This document shows positions 5,773-14,096 of a DNA stretch of 30,194 nt, piece after piece. The notes beneath the pieces were generated by a model. That model did not search any database. It was given only the letters and a program-made list of their open reading frames with translations, and was not told the DNA's origin. The stretch's first letter is position 1. Every line of letters starts with the position of its first letter. The translations under genes and the position numbers were made by a program. This DNA is from Bovifimicola sp050309585 (lineage in GTDB: Bacteria > Bacillota > Clostridia > Lachnospirales > Lachnospiraceae): positions 1 to 30,194 of the forward strand of contig JBNRML010000067.1 in the NCBI GenBank assembly GCA_050309585.1, given 5' to 3'.

Positions 5773-8610
5773 ACCAGATGTAGGAATTGATGCACTGCCA
5801 CCATATAACTCCTCTTCAGTAGTTAATCCATAATAATATTTTATGGTATCTCTTACAACCTCCGCAGTATATCCTGATGATTCTCCATTTGGTATCAATA
5901 CGCTCAATGCTATCTCAGGATTTTCGTAAGGTGCATAGGCAACAAACACCGAATGATTTGAACGAAGTTTATTTTCCTGAGCTGTTCCTGACTTTCCTGC
6001 AACCGAAATAGGAAATCCGTTAAAAGTTCCTTTAGCTGTACCACCAGTCACCACAAGTCTCATTCCATTATGAACTGCATCCCAGGTTGATTGGCTGTAA
6101 TTTGTTGTATTTTCCAAAACTGGTTCATAATCCACGACAACTTTTCCATTCGTGTCCTCAACCCTGTTTAACAAAGTAAGCTTGTAATTATTCCCACCAT
6201 TTGTAATAGTGTTAGTATATCTTGCAAGCTGGATGTTTGCATAACTGTTGGAGCCCTGTCCAATTGCTGAACGAACAGAATTTTCCGTACTAAATAAAGG
6301 TGGGTTTTCCTCTATTTCAACACCGGACATCATATTTAGTCCAAGCTGTGTTGCGTAATTTTTCATTTTTGCCAGTCCCTGGTCACTATTGAACACACCG
6401 TGTTCATCTATACTCATTTCATATCCCAATTCATAGAAGAAATAGTTGCAGGAAAATTCAAGTGCCTGCGAAACATTTATCGCCCCATGATTTCCCGGAA
6501 ACTTCCAGCACTTAGGCGATGGGGTAATCTTCATAAACTGTCCCTGGTCAACAATTGTTCTTGACGGGTACAAATACCCTTCCTCCAGACCTGTTATTGC
6601 AGAAAGCATCTTAAATGTTGAACCCGGTGCTGTTCTTGTCTGGGTTGCCCTGTTATAAAGTGGCAATGAGAGATCATCATTAAGTTGTTTCCAGTATACC
6701 GCATCCACCGAGCCGGACAATTTATTATTATCATAGCTTGGATAAGTTACAAGTGCCAAAACATCTCCCGTTGCAGGGTCTGTTACCACAAGAGAGCCTG
6801 AACACGGATCAAGTGCTATCTGTGAAGGAGTGATATTAATAAGCTTTATCTGCTCCCGCATGAATTCGAAGGCCGAGCCACCATTTGACAACGCAATATA
6901 TTTCCCCTCATCATACTCAAGGACATTCTGATCATATAACAAAATACATATTTCGTTTCCCGTTATCCTTCCACTGTAGATGAGATAATAGTATATCTTT
7001 TTACTAAAACCTTTATCCGTTCTTATCTTTGCAAGAATATATTCTGTAAGTCTTTGATATATCTCATCTGTGTCTGAGTACTTCATCTCCGAAGAATCAA
7101 AAAGTTTCGAAGTATTGACCCAGTTTTTAGAAATCGCATATAATAAAAATGTTCTTAAACTGATTTTTTCTTCTTTCCACTTAACATAGGTTTCATCCTC
7201 TGTATCTATCACAGAAGTATCAATGACACCTTCTTTAGAGGCAAGTAAAGTATATATATATGACAAATATGTTTTATTCTCTTTTGGGAGTGCCGAAAGA
7301 GCTTCTGCATCCTCTGAATTAAGTTCACTTGAGACCCATGAAATAACACTTTCCTGTTTATCCGAAAACTTATTATACACTCTTTTTTCTGTCTCAGTGG
7401 CTGAAATCAAAGAAAATCTGTTCATATCCAAAACATTGTTGTTTATCATCTGGAAATATACATCTTTAATTGGAATAGGAATAACCTTCATATTCTCATT
7501 GACTTCAACCTCATAATCTACAAGTTTTGAATATATAATACCTGCCAGCTTTTGTTCAAGAATTGTATATCCAGCTTTCTGGAGTTTTGCATCTATTGTC
7601 AAATACACATTGTTTCCCGCTGTGGCATCTTTTTTCTCAAGTGTTTCCAATATTTTTCCGGTATTATCCACAAATATCGTACTGCTTCCTTTTTTTCCCT
7701 GGAGCTGACTTTCCATTACCTTTTCAATACCGGATTTTCCAACTACATCCGAATTAATATAATCTGCACCACCACTGTTATATTCAGCCATCTGGTCTTC
7801 AGAAATTTTACCGGTATAGCCGATAATATGAGCAAAATAAACACTGTCATTATATACACGAATTGTTTCCTCAGTAATGGTTACACCTTTAAGTTCTGAC
7901 TGATTTTCGTATATTGCAGCCACTGTTTCTTCTGAAACATTAGATGAAATCTTTGTGGAAATGTATTTCTGATATGAGTTTAGTGAAAGATTATATCTTA
8001 TCATTGCAATATTAAGCTTCTGTTCCGGTGAATAATCCTCTGAAATATCAAACCTTTTTTCACTACACAGATATTTCATTACTTCTTCTGCTGAAGAAGT
8101 GGATAACGTTTCCTTTTCAGTGTCTAACTCTGAAATCTTCTTCTTACCATAAATATCCCTAAGAAATCCTAATCTCTCTGTGTCTGAAGATACAGAATAC
8201 TCATACTTGCCATTTGCATCAATAATAATAGGGAAATCATGTATTAAAGTATCTCCATTTTTCAAAATAATTAACACTGTTTTATCAATTATTTTATTAA
8301 GCTTTTCATCCTTATCAATGCCATTTTTCAATTCGTCATCTATTTCCACGGCGTATGCAAGCTTATTGTATGCCAGCACCTCTCCATTTCTGTCATAAAT
8401 AATTCCTCTTGTTCCTGATGACCTTACTTCCTTTTTCGCTGTCTGAATATAGTTTTCCAAATAATAGTCCTCATTAACAATCTGAAGATTAAATATTCTG
8501 AACATCAATATTGAAAACATGGCAAAAACAAGAATTATTAGAACAAATATCCTTGATTTTAAGAAATTCAAAATTCCCTCAAAAAATTCTTTAACCAAAT
8601 TTTGTCGCAC
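5758..8610 (-). CDS. mrdA: Penicillin-binding protein 2 (class B transpeptidase), large form
   Basis: 950 aa peptidoglycan D,D-transpeptidase of the elongation machinery. A cytoplasmic tail and one transmembrane helix (21-43) precede the dimerisation domain (about 60-340). The transpeptidase motifs are S664-T-F-K667, S720-C-N722 and K873-S-G-T. About 240 residues (roughly 355-595) are inserted between LTIDAKLQKAGYTIL and the SGSLVVTDPATGDVLAL strand, compared with a 630-residue E. coli PBP2. The start is ambiguous: GTG 8610 abuts its own AGGAG, while TTG 8598 (codon 5) has AGGAG at 11 bases and is probably the true start. It overlaps the mreD end in either case. Partner of RodA by family and context. 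Confidence 0.93.
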   Translation of the reverse strand: MRQNLVKEFFEGILNFLKSRIFVLIILVFAMFSILMFRIFNLQIVNEDYYLENYIQTAKKEVRSSGTRGIIYDRNGEVLAYNKLAYAVEIDDELKNGIDKDEKLNKIIDKTVLIILKNGDTLIHDFPIIIDANGKYEYSVSSDTERLGFLRDIYGKKKISELDTEKETLSTSSAEEVMKYLCSEKRFDISEDYSPEQKLNIAMIRYNLSLNSYQKYISTKISSNVSEETVAAIYENQSELKGVTITEETIRVYNDSVYFAHIIGYTGKISEDQMAEYNSGGADYINSDVVGKSGIEKVMESQLQGKKGSSTIFVDNTGKILETLEKKDATAGNNVYLTIDAKLQKAGYTILEQKLAGIIYSKLVDYEVEVNENMKVIPIPIKDVYFQMINNNVLDMNRFSLISATETEKRVYNKFSDKQESVISWVSSELNSEDAEALSALPKENKTYLSYIYTLLASKEGVIDTSVIDTEDETYVKWKEEKISLRTFLLYAISKNWVNTSKLFDSSEMKYSDTDEIYQRLTEYILAKIRTDKGFSKKIYYYLIYSGRITGNEICILLYDQNVLEYDEGKYIALSNGGSAFEFMREQIKLINITPSQIALDPCSGSLVVTDPATGDVLALVTYPSYDNNKLSGSVDAVYWKQLNDDLSLPLYNRATQTRTAPGSTFKMLSAITGLEEGYLYPSRTIVDQGQFMKITPSPKCWKFPGNHGAINVSQALEFSCNYFFYELGYEMSIDEHGVFNSDQGLAKMKNYATQLGLNMMSGVEIEENPPLFSTENSVRSAIGQGSNSYANIQLARYTNTITNGGNNYKLTLLNRVEDTNGKVVVDYEPVLENTTNYSQSTWDAVHNGMRLVVTGGTAKGTFNGFPISVAGKSGTAQENKLRSNHSVFVAYAPYENPEIALSVLIPNGESSGYTAEVVRDTIKYYYGLTTEEELYGGSASIPTSGVTND

Positions 8611-9109
8611 TCCTTTTTTCTACCTTTTCTATTTTATTGTTTATCCAAAGTATTGGTCTGTAAATAAGAAGTGTAATTACCACTGTGTAAATCATTTCCG
8701 GAAAAACAATATGTAAAAGGTAGTATCCAAAATCCAACCGGTTTCTCAATAAAAAAGAGAACACATAAAAGAAAAAATTAAATACAAAATCACTGCCAAA
8801 AACCAGTCCCATAGGCAGTGTGACATCCTCATGATAGAAACGGTTATTAAAGCTGCCGTTCAAATATCCAATATACATATATAAAAGAGCATAAAAACCG
8901 ATTACTTTTCCGTAGAATAAATCCAAAATCAGTCCGGAAAAAAATCCAACATACATTCCCTCTCTTTTACCGCGCAAAAATCCTGCGGCAAACACAAGAA
9001 TTATCATTAAATTTGGAGAAACAGATGCTAAAGCCAGCTTATTAAACAGCGTACACTGTAAAAGATAAAAAAATATAATTGCAAAACCAACCACCATTTT
9101 TCTAAGCAT
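8591..9109 (-). CDS. mreD: Rod shape-determining protein MreD
   Basis: 172 aa integral membrane protein with about five hydrophobic segments, of the size and hydrophobicity expected for MreD. MreD is a small membrane component of the elongasome linking MreC and the MreB filaments to peptidoglycan synthesis. Segments such as NLMIILVFAAGFLRGKREGMYVG and GLILDLFYGKVIGFYALLYM are typical of the family. ATG start with GGAAGGA close upstream. It lies between mreC (27-base spacer) and the PBP2 gene, which starts inside its 3' end and suggests translational coupling. Sequence conservation in MreD is low, so position is strong support. Confidence 0.9.
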   Translation of the reverse strand: MLRKMVVGFAIIFFYLLQCTLFNKLALASVSPNLMIILVFAAGFLRGKREGMYVGFFSGLILDLFYGKVIGFYALLYMYIGYLNGSFNNRFYHEDVTLPMGLVFGSDFVFNFFFYVFSFLLRNRLDFGYYLLHIVFPEMIYTVVITLLIYRPILWINNKIEKVEKRSATKFG

Positions 9110-9136
9110 ATTTGTCCTTCCTCATTTCCATGAAAA

Positions 9137-9982
9137 TCATTCAATAACCTTTAATTCCTTTATGACAAGTACAATGTCTAAATGTGCAAAATCAACCACA
9201 GGTGTTACATAAGCCGACTTCGTAAGATTGTTTGAATCTTCCTCAATGTCCTTAACATACCCAATAAGAATTCCCGGAAGAAACTTACTGCTGATATTTG
9301 AGGTAATAAGCATATCTCCTTCTGATACCTGGGCATCCTTATTTATGTTAAATACCTTTAACACGCCTTCGTTAATCAGCTTTAAACTTCCCTTAACGAT
9401 ACACTTATCCGATGTTGAAGCAAACTGGGCACTTACATTACTTTCATCATCTATTATGGAACGAACCAGTGAATAATTATCATTGACCTCGTAGACAATT
9501 CCCACAAGTCCACCATCACCAATTACGTTCATGTCAACCTCGATACCATCCTTTGAGCCCTTGTCAATTGTAAAGGTAGCATACCAGTTACTTGTATCCT
9601 TACTTATTATCCTTGCTCCCGTGGTTTCATATTCAGAATACTTCTCACTAAGGGCAAATAATTCCTGAAGCTGTTTTAACTCATTTCTATCCTCAACCGT
9701 AAGAGCATTTTTATTTTGCAAATCTGAAATCTGTTCCTTAAGTCTCTTATTCTCTTTTTTTATACTGTTGAAATTTTTGACATCTTCAACCTTGGAAATA
9801 ATGTAGCTGCCCACTCCATTCATTCCCTTTGCAACCGGATTCATAACGTAGGATGCACCTGACTTTACCGGAGATGCGAAACCATCAAACACAAAAGAAC
9901 AGATTATTAGTACAAGACACAAAAAACTTAATCCATATAAAATATATTTTGTTGGAATCTGTTTTCTACTTCTTCTTCTCAA
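9137..9982 (-). CDS. mreC: Rod shape-determining protein MreC
   Basis: 281 aa bitopic protein. A short basic cytoplasmic N-terminus (MRRRSRKQ) is followed by a transmembrane helix (about 13-32), then a coiled coil (about 68-110) that mediates dimerisation, and two beta-barrel domains outside the membrane. The signature segments are NWYATFTIDKGSKDGIEVDMNVI and GGLVGIVYEV. MreC scaffolds PBP2-RodA activity. The start is TTG at 9982 with GGAG seven bases upstream; no ATG is near. It lies 21 bases after mreB, in the classical mreB-mreC-mreD order. Confidence 0.95.
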   Translation of the reverse strand: MRRRSRKQIPTKYILYGLSFLCLVLIICSFVFDGFASPVKSGASYVMNPVAKGMNGVGSYIISKVEDVKNFNSIKKENKRLKEQISDLQNKNALTVEDRNELKQLQELFALSEKYSEYETTGARIISKDTSNWYATFTIDKGSKDGIEVDMNVIGDGGLVGIVYEVNDNYSLVRSIIDDESNVSAQFASTSDKCIVKGSLKLINEGVLKVFNINKDAQVSEGDMLITSNISSKFLPGILIGYVKDIEEDSNNLTKSAYVTPVVDFAHLDIVLVIKELKVIE

Positions 9983-10003
9983 AGCTTTACTCCAATCTCA
10001 AAA

Positions 10004-11026
10004 TTAAATATACTGTTTTTCTCTTGGAACATACATAAGTTCACTGAGCTTGTTATTGGACAATATCTCAGCAATACCCCTTATTACTGTCTCTTCCGGT
10101 TCGTCATCAAGATTGACCTTAAGACCTGTTTCGTTTTTAATTAACTGGTCAATATTTTTAATCAAAGAAGAGCCACCTGTGAGATAAGCACCGGTGTTCA
10201 TAATATCCGCTGCAAGTTCCGGTGGAGTTCTCTCAAGAATAACCTTTATTGAATCAATGATACTTCTAAGACATTCCTGAATTGCTTCAAAAACAAGTTC
10301 TGAACTTATTTCCTTGCACGCCGGAAGCCCGGTAACAATATTTCTTCCGTATGCAGTGTATGTCTCTGTTGAGGAGCCACCAACCGCATCTGCAAGATTC
10401 ATCTTTATCTGTTCAGCAGTTCTTCTACCAATTACAAGATTGTATTTTTTTCTCACAACATTGCATATACAGTCATCAAACTTTGACCCGCCTGTTTTTA
10501 TGAGTTTACTGAGCACAATACCTCCCAGTGAAATAACCGAAATCTCTGTTGTATCCGCACCGATATTGACAATGAGATTTCCTCTTGGGCTCTCAACATC
10601 AATACCAACGCCAACAGCATCAGCAATAGGTTTCTCAACAACACTTATGTGTTTTGCCTTAACCCTTGACTCAGCAACCATATCATAAAAAGCACGCTTT
10701 TCAACCTCCGTTATGTCAGTAGGAACTGCAATACAGAAATTGCCGGAGCCACTGATGTTTTTTCCATTTAATTTTTTATAGAAACACTCAAATAATGTGT
10801 CCATATTCTTTATATCTGCAATAACACCAAATTTGACCGGAAAAGAAACCTCTATGTTATCCGGTGCTTTCTCATACATTTCGAAGGCTAAATCCCCATA
10901 CTGAAATACATCATCTCTATTTTTCTTTGCAATTACATTTTTTTCGTTAATTATTCTTTTATTTGTTAAGCCATAGATTTTAAAATTACTTGTTCCCAAA
11001 TCTATTCCATATGAATGCTGTGCCAT
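10004..11026 (-). CDS. mreB: MreB-like actin homologue, divergent
   Basis: 340 aa actin-fold protein that guides lateral wall synthesis. The start is ATG 11026 with GGAGG five bases upstream; the ATG at 11038 lies within that ribosome-binding site. Phosphate-1 is GIDLGTSNFKIY (residues 7-18), the connecting motif VEKPIADAVGVG (130-141) keeps the Glu equivalent to the MreB catalytic residue, and the adenosine motif is GAYLTGGSSLIKN. Phosphate-2, usually D-I-G-G-G-T-T-E, reads N154-I-G-A-D-T-T-E, so the metal-coordinating Asp is Asn (codon AAT). Directly upstream of mreC and 22 bases after radC. Clearly the MreB of this cluster, though an additional canonical MreB elsewhere in the genome is possible. 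Confidence 0.9.
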   Translation of the reverse strand: MAQHSYGIDLGTSNFKIYGLTNKRIINEKNVIAKKNRDDVFQYGDLAFEMYEKAPDNIEVSFPVKFGVIADIKNMDTLFECFYKKLNGKNISGSGNFCIAVPTDITEVEKRAFYDMVAESRVKAKHISVVEKPIADAVGVGIDVESPRGNLIVNIGADTTEISVISLGGIVLSKLIKTGGSKFDDCICNVVRKKYNLVIGRRTAEQIKMNLADAVGGSSTETYTAYGRNIVTGLPACKEISSELVFEAIQECLRSIIDSIKVILERTPPELAADIMNTGAYLTGGSSLIKNIDQLIKNETGLKVNLDDEPEETVIRGIAEILSNNKLSELMYVPREKQYI

Positions 11027-11048
11027 TTTTTCCTCCATTTCACTTTCA

Positions 11049-11735
11049 TCAAAACATTCCCGCCTGTTTAAGGCTCACATATCTATTATCACCAATAATG
11101 ATGTGATCTAACAAATGAATTCCCACAACCATGCCTGCCTCCCTAAACTTTTTGGTGGTCTGGATATCCTCCCTGCTAGGAGTAGGGTCACCACTTGGAT
11201 GATTGTGCATCAAAATAATATAAACAGCATTTGACCGCAATGCTGTTCTAAATGCTTCTCTTGTTGAAGCAATCGAAGAATTTACCGTACCTTTAGACAA
11301 CTCAAAATCACCAAGAAATCTGTGCTTGGTATTTAACATTACGATAAACAGATGCTCAGTTTCAAGGTGTCTTAAATCTTCCATATAATATCTGGCAATG
11401 ATTTCCGGAGATACAAATTCCCTGTCTAGTGAAATCCTCGTTTTTGAAATCCTTCTGCTAAGCTCTGCAACACATTTTATCTCAATTGCCTTAATCCTAC
11501 CAATACCTTTTATCTCCTGCAATTCCTCAAGAGATAAATGAGTGATTCCAAGGATGTTCTTACTGGGCGAGCAACTGATAATTTCATTTGCAAGTTCAAT
11601 AGACGTTTTTTTATTTGTTCCCGTTCTTAAAATAATCGCTAACAGCTCTGAATCTGTGAGCGCCTCCGGACCCTTTAATACAAACTTTTCATAGGGTCTG
11701 TCTTCTGTTTTTAATTCTTTTACTGAAATATTAAT
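11049..11735 (-). CDS. radC: RadC family JAMM/MPN protein with non-canonical ATT start
   Basis: 228 aa if initiated at ATT 11735, the normal RadC length. The N-terminal part (ISVKELKTEDRPYEK, then ALTDSELLAIILRTGTN) and the helix-hairpin-helix (EIKGIGRIKAIEIK) match the UPF0758/RadC family. The C-terminal MPN domain has the zinc motif H177-x-H179-x7-S187-x2-D190. The frame is open back to 11795 but contains no ATG, GTG or TTG before TTG 11522, which would delete the first 71 conserved residues. Good Shine-Dalgarno sequence AAAGGAAGG lies just before ATT 11735 and ATT 11729. The RadC role is uncertain; a true repair role is doubted for the family. In many Firmicutes it precedes mreB, as here. 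Confidence 0.88.
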   Translation of the reverse strand: MNISVKELKTEDRPYEKFVLKGPEALTDSELLAIILRTGTNKKTSIELANEIISCSPSKNILGITHLSLEELQEIKGIGRIKAIEIKCVAELSRRISKTRISLDREFVSPEIIARYYMEDLRHLETEHLFIVMLNTKHRFLGDFELSKGTVNSSIASTREAFRTALRSNAVYIILMHNHPSGDPTPSREDIQTTKKFREAGMVVGIHLLDHIIIGDNRYVSLKQAGMF

Positions 11736-11795
11736 GACCTTCCTTTCGGCTCCAAGTTCAAGAAAAAAAGACCATACATTAGAATGATAGCATAA

Positions 11796-13082
11796 TTATT
11801 TTAAATTAACAATACCCGCATCTACTAATTTTTGGAGTGACATTATTATGCCAAGTTTTGCGTGATACCATGTTAATCCCCCCTGAAAATATACACTATA
11901 TGGTGGTTTAATTGGTCCATCTGCACTTAATTCTATGGAAGAACCCTGAACAAATGCACCTGCTGCCATTATAACATCACTGTCATAGCCTGGCATTGCC
12001 CATGGTTCAGGCGTAACATAGCTGTCAACCGGAGCCGCTGCCTGAATTCCCTTGCAAAATTCAATGACACCTTCCGGGGTACCAAACTCTATTGCCTGAA
12101 TAATGTCAAATCTAGGCTCTGTACTGTCAGGTACTACCTTAAATCCTAATTTTTCATATATATTTGCTGCAAAAACAGCACCCTTAAGAGCACCATTAAC
12201 TACTGTAGGTGCCAGGAAAATTCCCTGGTAAAAGCTCTGGATTACGCCAAGACTTGCACCAACCTCTTTTCCGAGTCCGGGTGCCGTAAGTCTGTATGCA
12301 GCCTTTTCAATGCATTCCTTTGTTCCAACAATATATCCCCCAATAGGAGCCAGTCCGCCACCCGGATTCTTAATAAGTGAACCAACTGTCATATCAGCTC
12401 CAAAATTACTTGGTTCATCATATTCCACGAACTCACCGTAACAGTTGTCAACCATAACAATGATATTATTTCTTATGGATTTAACATATTTTACAATATC
12501 ACCAATTTCATATGCGGATAGAGTTCTTCTTGTCAGGTATCCCTTTGATCTCTGAATGGCAACCATCTTGGTCTTATCACTTATGGCATTTTTTATTCCC
12601 GCTTTGTCAAAAGAGCCATCAGAAAGCAACTCAACCTGGGAATATGTAATGCCAAATTCCTTTAAAGAGCCAACAGATTCCCTGATTCCGATAACCTCTT
12701 CAAGTGTATCGTACGGCTTTCCTGAAATTGAAATAAGTTCATCTCCCGGTCTTAACTGTGATGACAATGCAATGGCAAGTGCGTGTGTTCCGCAGGTAAT
12801 CTGTGGTCTTACCAGCGCATCCTCAGTTCCAAAAATATCAGCATATACTTTTTCGAGGGTATCCCTGCCCAAATCATTATATCCATAACCTGTAGATGCA
12901 TTAAAATGCACATCACTGACCTTTTCCTTTTGTAATGCATTTATTACTTTGAGCTGATTATATTCTGCAATTTTGTCAAACTCCTCAAAACGCTCCTTTA
13001 AGCCCTCTTCGACCTTCATGCAAAAATCGTATACTTCTTTGCTGATACCTAGCTTTTCATACATATCTGTAACATTAGTCAT
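11796..13082 (-). CDS. Methionine gamma-lyase family PLP enzyme (aluminium resistance protein family)
   Basis: 428 aa from ATG 13082, which has GGAG nine bases upstream and agrees with the family N-terminus. GTG 13118, overlapping the miaA stop by GTGA with GAGG six bases upstream, and ATG 13097 are alternatives. It belongs to the fold-type I Cys/Met-metabolism superfamily, subgroup once called aluminium resistance protein (COG4100). The PLP lysine is K238 in VGSLIKNPGGG; D212 in VMVDNCYGEF contacts the pyridine nitrogen. The N-terminal block HFNASTGYGYNDLGRD is typical. Substrate is not known; a sulfur-amino-acid lyase is implied by similarity only. The location directly after miaA is common in Lachnospiraceae. 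Confidence 0.9.
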   Translation of the reverse strand: MTNVTDMYEKLGISKEVYDFCMKVEEGLKERFEEFDKIAEYNQLKVINALQKEKVSDVHFNASTGYGYNDLGRDTLEKVYADIFGTEDALVRPQITCGTHALAIALSSQLRPGDELISISGKPYDTLEEVIGIRESVGSLKEFGITYSQVELLSDGSFDKAGIKNAISDKTKMVAIQRSKGYLTRRTLSAYEIGDIVKYVKSIRNNIIVMVDNCYGEFVEYDEPSNFGADMTVGSLIKNPGGGLAPIGGYIVGTKECIEKAAYRLTAPGLGKEVGASLGVIQSFYQGIFLAPTVVNGALKGAVFAANIYEKLGFKVVPDSTEPRFDIIQAIEFGTPEGVIEFCKGIQAAAPVDSYVTPEPWAMPGYDSDVIMAAGAFVQGSSIELSADGPIKPPYSVYFQGGLTWYHAKLGIIMSLQKLVDAGIVNLK

Positions 13083-13114
13083 TATATTATTCTCCATTCC
13101 GCAGACGCCTTTTT

Positions 13115-14065
13115 TCACACTATTCCTCTTTTCTTCAGACACTCTATCATAAATTCACACATTTTACTCTTCGAATTGTCAAAATCTTCATAATTCAATA
13201 ATCGTACTGTTTTTTCTCTTCTGAACCATGTGAGCTGCCTTTTTGCAAATCTTCTTGTATCTCTTTTTATGAGATACACAGCCTCATCTAATGATATTTC
13301 ACCCTCAATATATGCTGCCATTTCTTTATATCCAAGCCCCTGCATGGATACAAGTTTTCTGTCATATCCTTTATCAAGGAGCTCTCTCACCTCATTTTCG
13401 AGACCATCTTCAAGCATTATATCCACTCTTTTTTCTATTCTGTCATACAGAACAGAACGCTCCCTGTTCAAGACAAAATATTCAAAATTGTAGGGTGATT
13501 CATTCTGTTTCTGTTCCTCATTGTGTTCTGAAATCTTCTTTCCATTTATCTCAAAAAACTCCAATGCTCTGATGACCCTCTTGACATTGTTTTTATGAAT
13601 AAGCTCTGCAGACTCAGGGTCAACACGTCTAAGCATATCGTGCAAATAATCATTACCATGTTCAGCGGCTAAATCCATGTATTTTTTTCTTATTGTTCCC
13701 TGTTCATTGTCTTCATCCGAAAAATCAATATCATAGAGTATGCTCTGAATATAAAATCCTGTTCCTCCCACAATAACGGGTATTCGATTTCTCTCATATA
13801 TTCCTTCAATGGCCTTTTTTGCAATTTCCTTAAATACAAACACATTAAACTCCTGGTCAGGATAGAGCTCGTCCACAAGATGATGTGGTACTCCATCCAT
13901 TTCCTCAGGCATTATTTTTGCAGAACCCACATCCATATACTTATAAATCTGAATTGAATCCGCACTTATTATTTCACCATTTATTTTCTTTGCAAGATCA
14001 ATTGATATATCAGTTTTACCCACACCTGTAGGTCCTGTTATTATAACTAAAGGTCTTTTATCCAT
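13115..14065 (-). CDS. miaA: tRNA dimethylallyltransferase
   Basis: 316 aa. MiaA transfers a dimethylallyl group to N6 of A37 in tRNAs reading UNN codons. The P-loop is GPTGVGKT (residues 11-18), followed by EIISADSIQIYKYMDVGSAK and the segment PVIVGGTGFYIQSILYD. C-terminal tRNA-binding RDTRRFAKRQLTWFRR is intact. ATG start with GAGG eight bases upstream, in a leader matching the recurrent AAATGAGGATTAG motif described under findings. Downstream of mutL by 31 bases. Together with MiaB (also in this block) it makes ms2i6A37. Confidence 0.97.
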   Translation of the reverse strand: MDKRPLVIITGPTGVGKTDISIDLAKKINGEIISADSIQIYKYMDVGSAKIMPEEMDGVPHHLVDELYPDQEFNVFVFKEIAKKAIEGIYERNRIPVIVGGTGFYIQSILYDIDFSDEDNEQGTIRKKYMDLAAEHGNDYLHDMLRRVDPESAELIHKNNVKRVIRALEFFEINGKKISEHNEEQKQNESPYNFEYFVLNRERSVLYDRIEKRVDIMLEDGLENEVRELLDKGYDRKLVSMQGLGYKEMAAYIEGEISLDEAVYLIKRDTRRFAKRQLTWFRREKTVRLLNYEDFDNSKSKMCEFMIECLKKRGIV

Positions 14066-14096
14066 ATGCTAATCCTCATTTCTTAGCAAGATTATT

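Noticed and set aside
11049..11522. radC starting at TTG 11522 (157 aa)
   Set aside because: This TTG encodes a leucine inside the conserved helix-hairpin-helix region and the 71 preceding codons are clearly RadC.
11720..11779. A 19-codon frame (ATG 11779 to TAA) before radC as a leader peptide
   Set aside because: It has no ribosome-binding site. It is more useful as the alternative explanation (T-run length error) for the radC start than as a gene.
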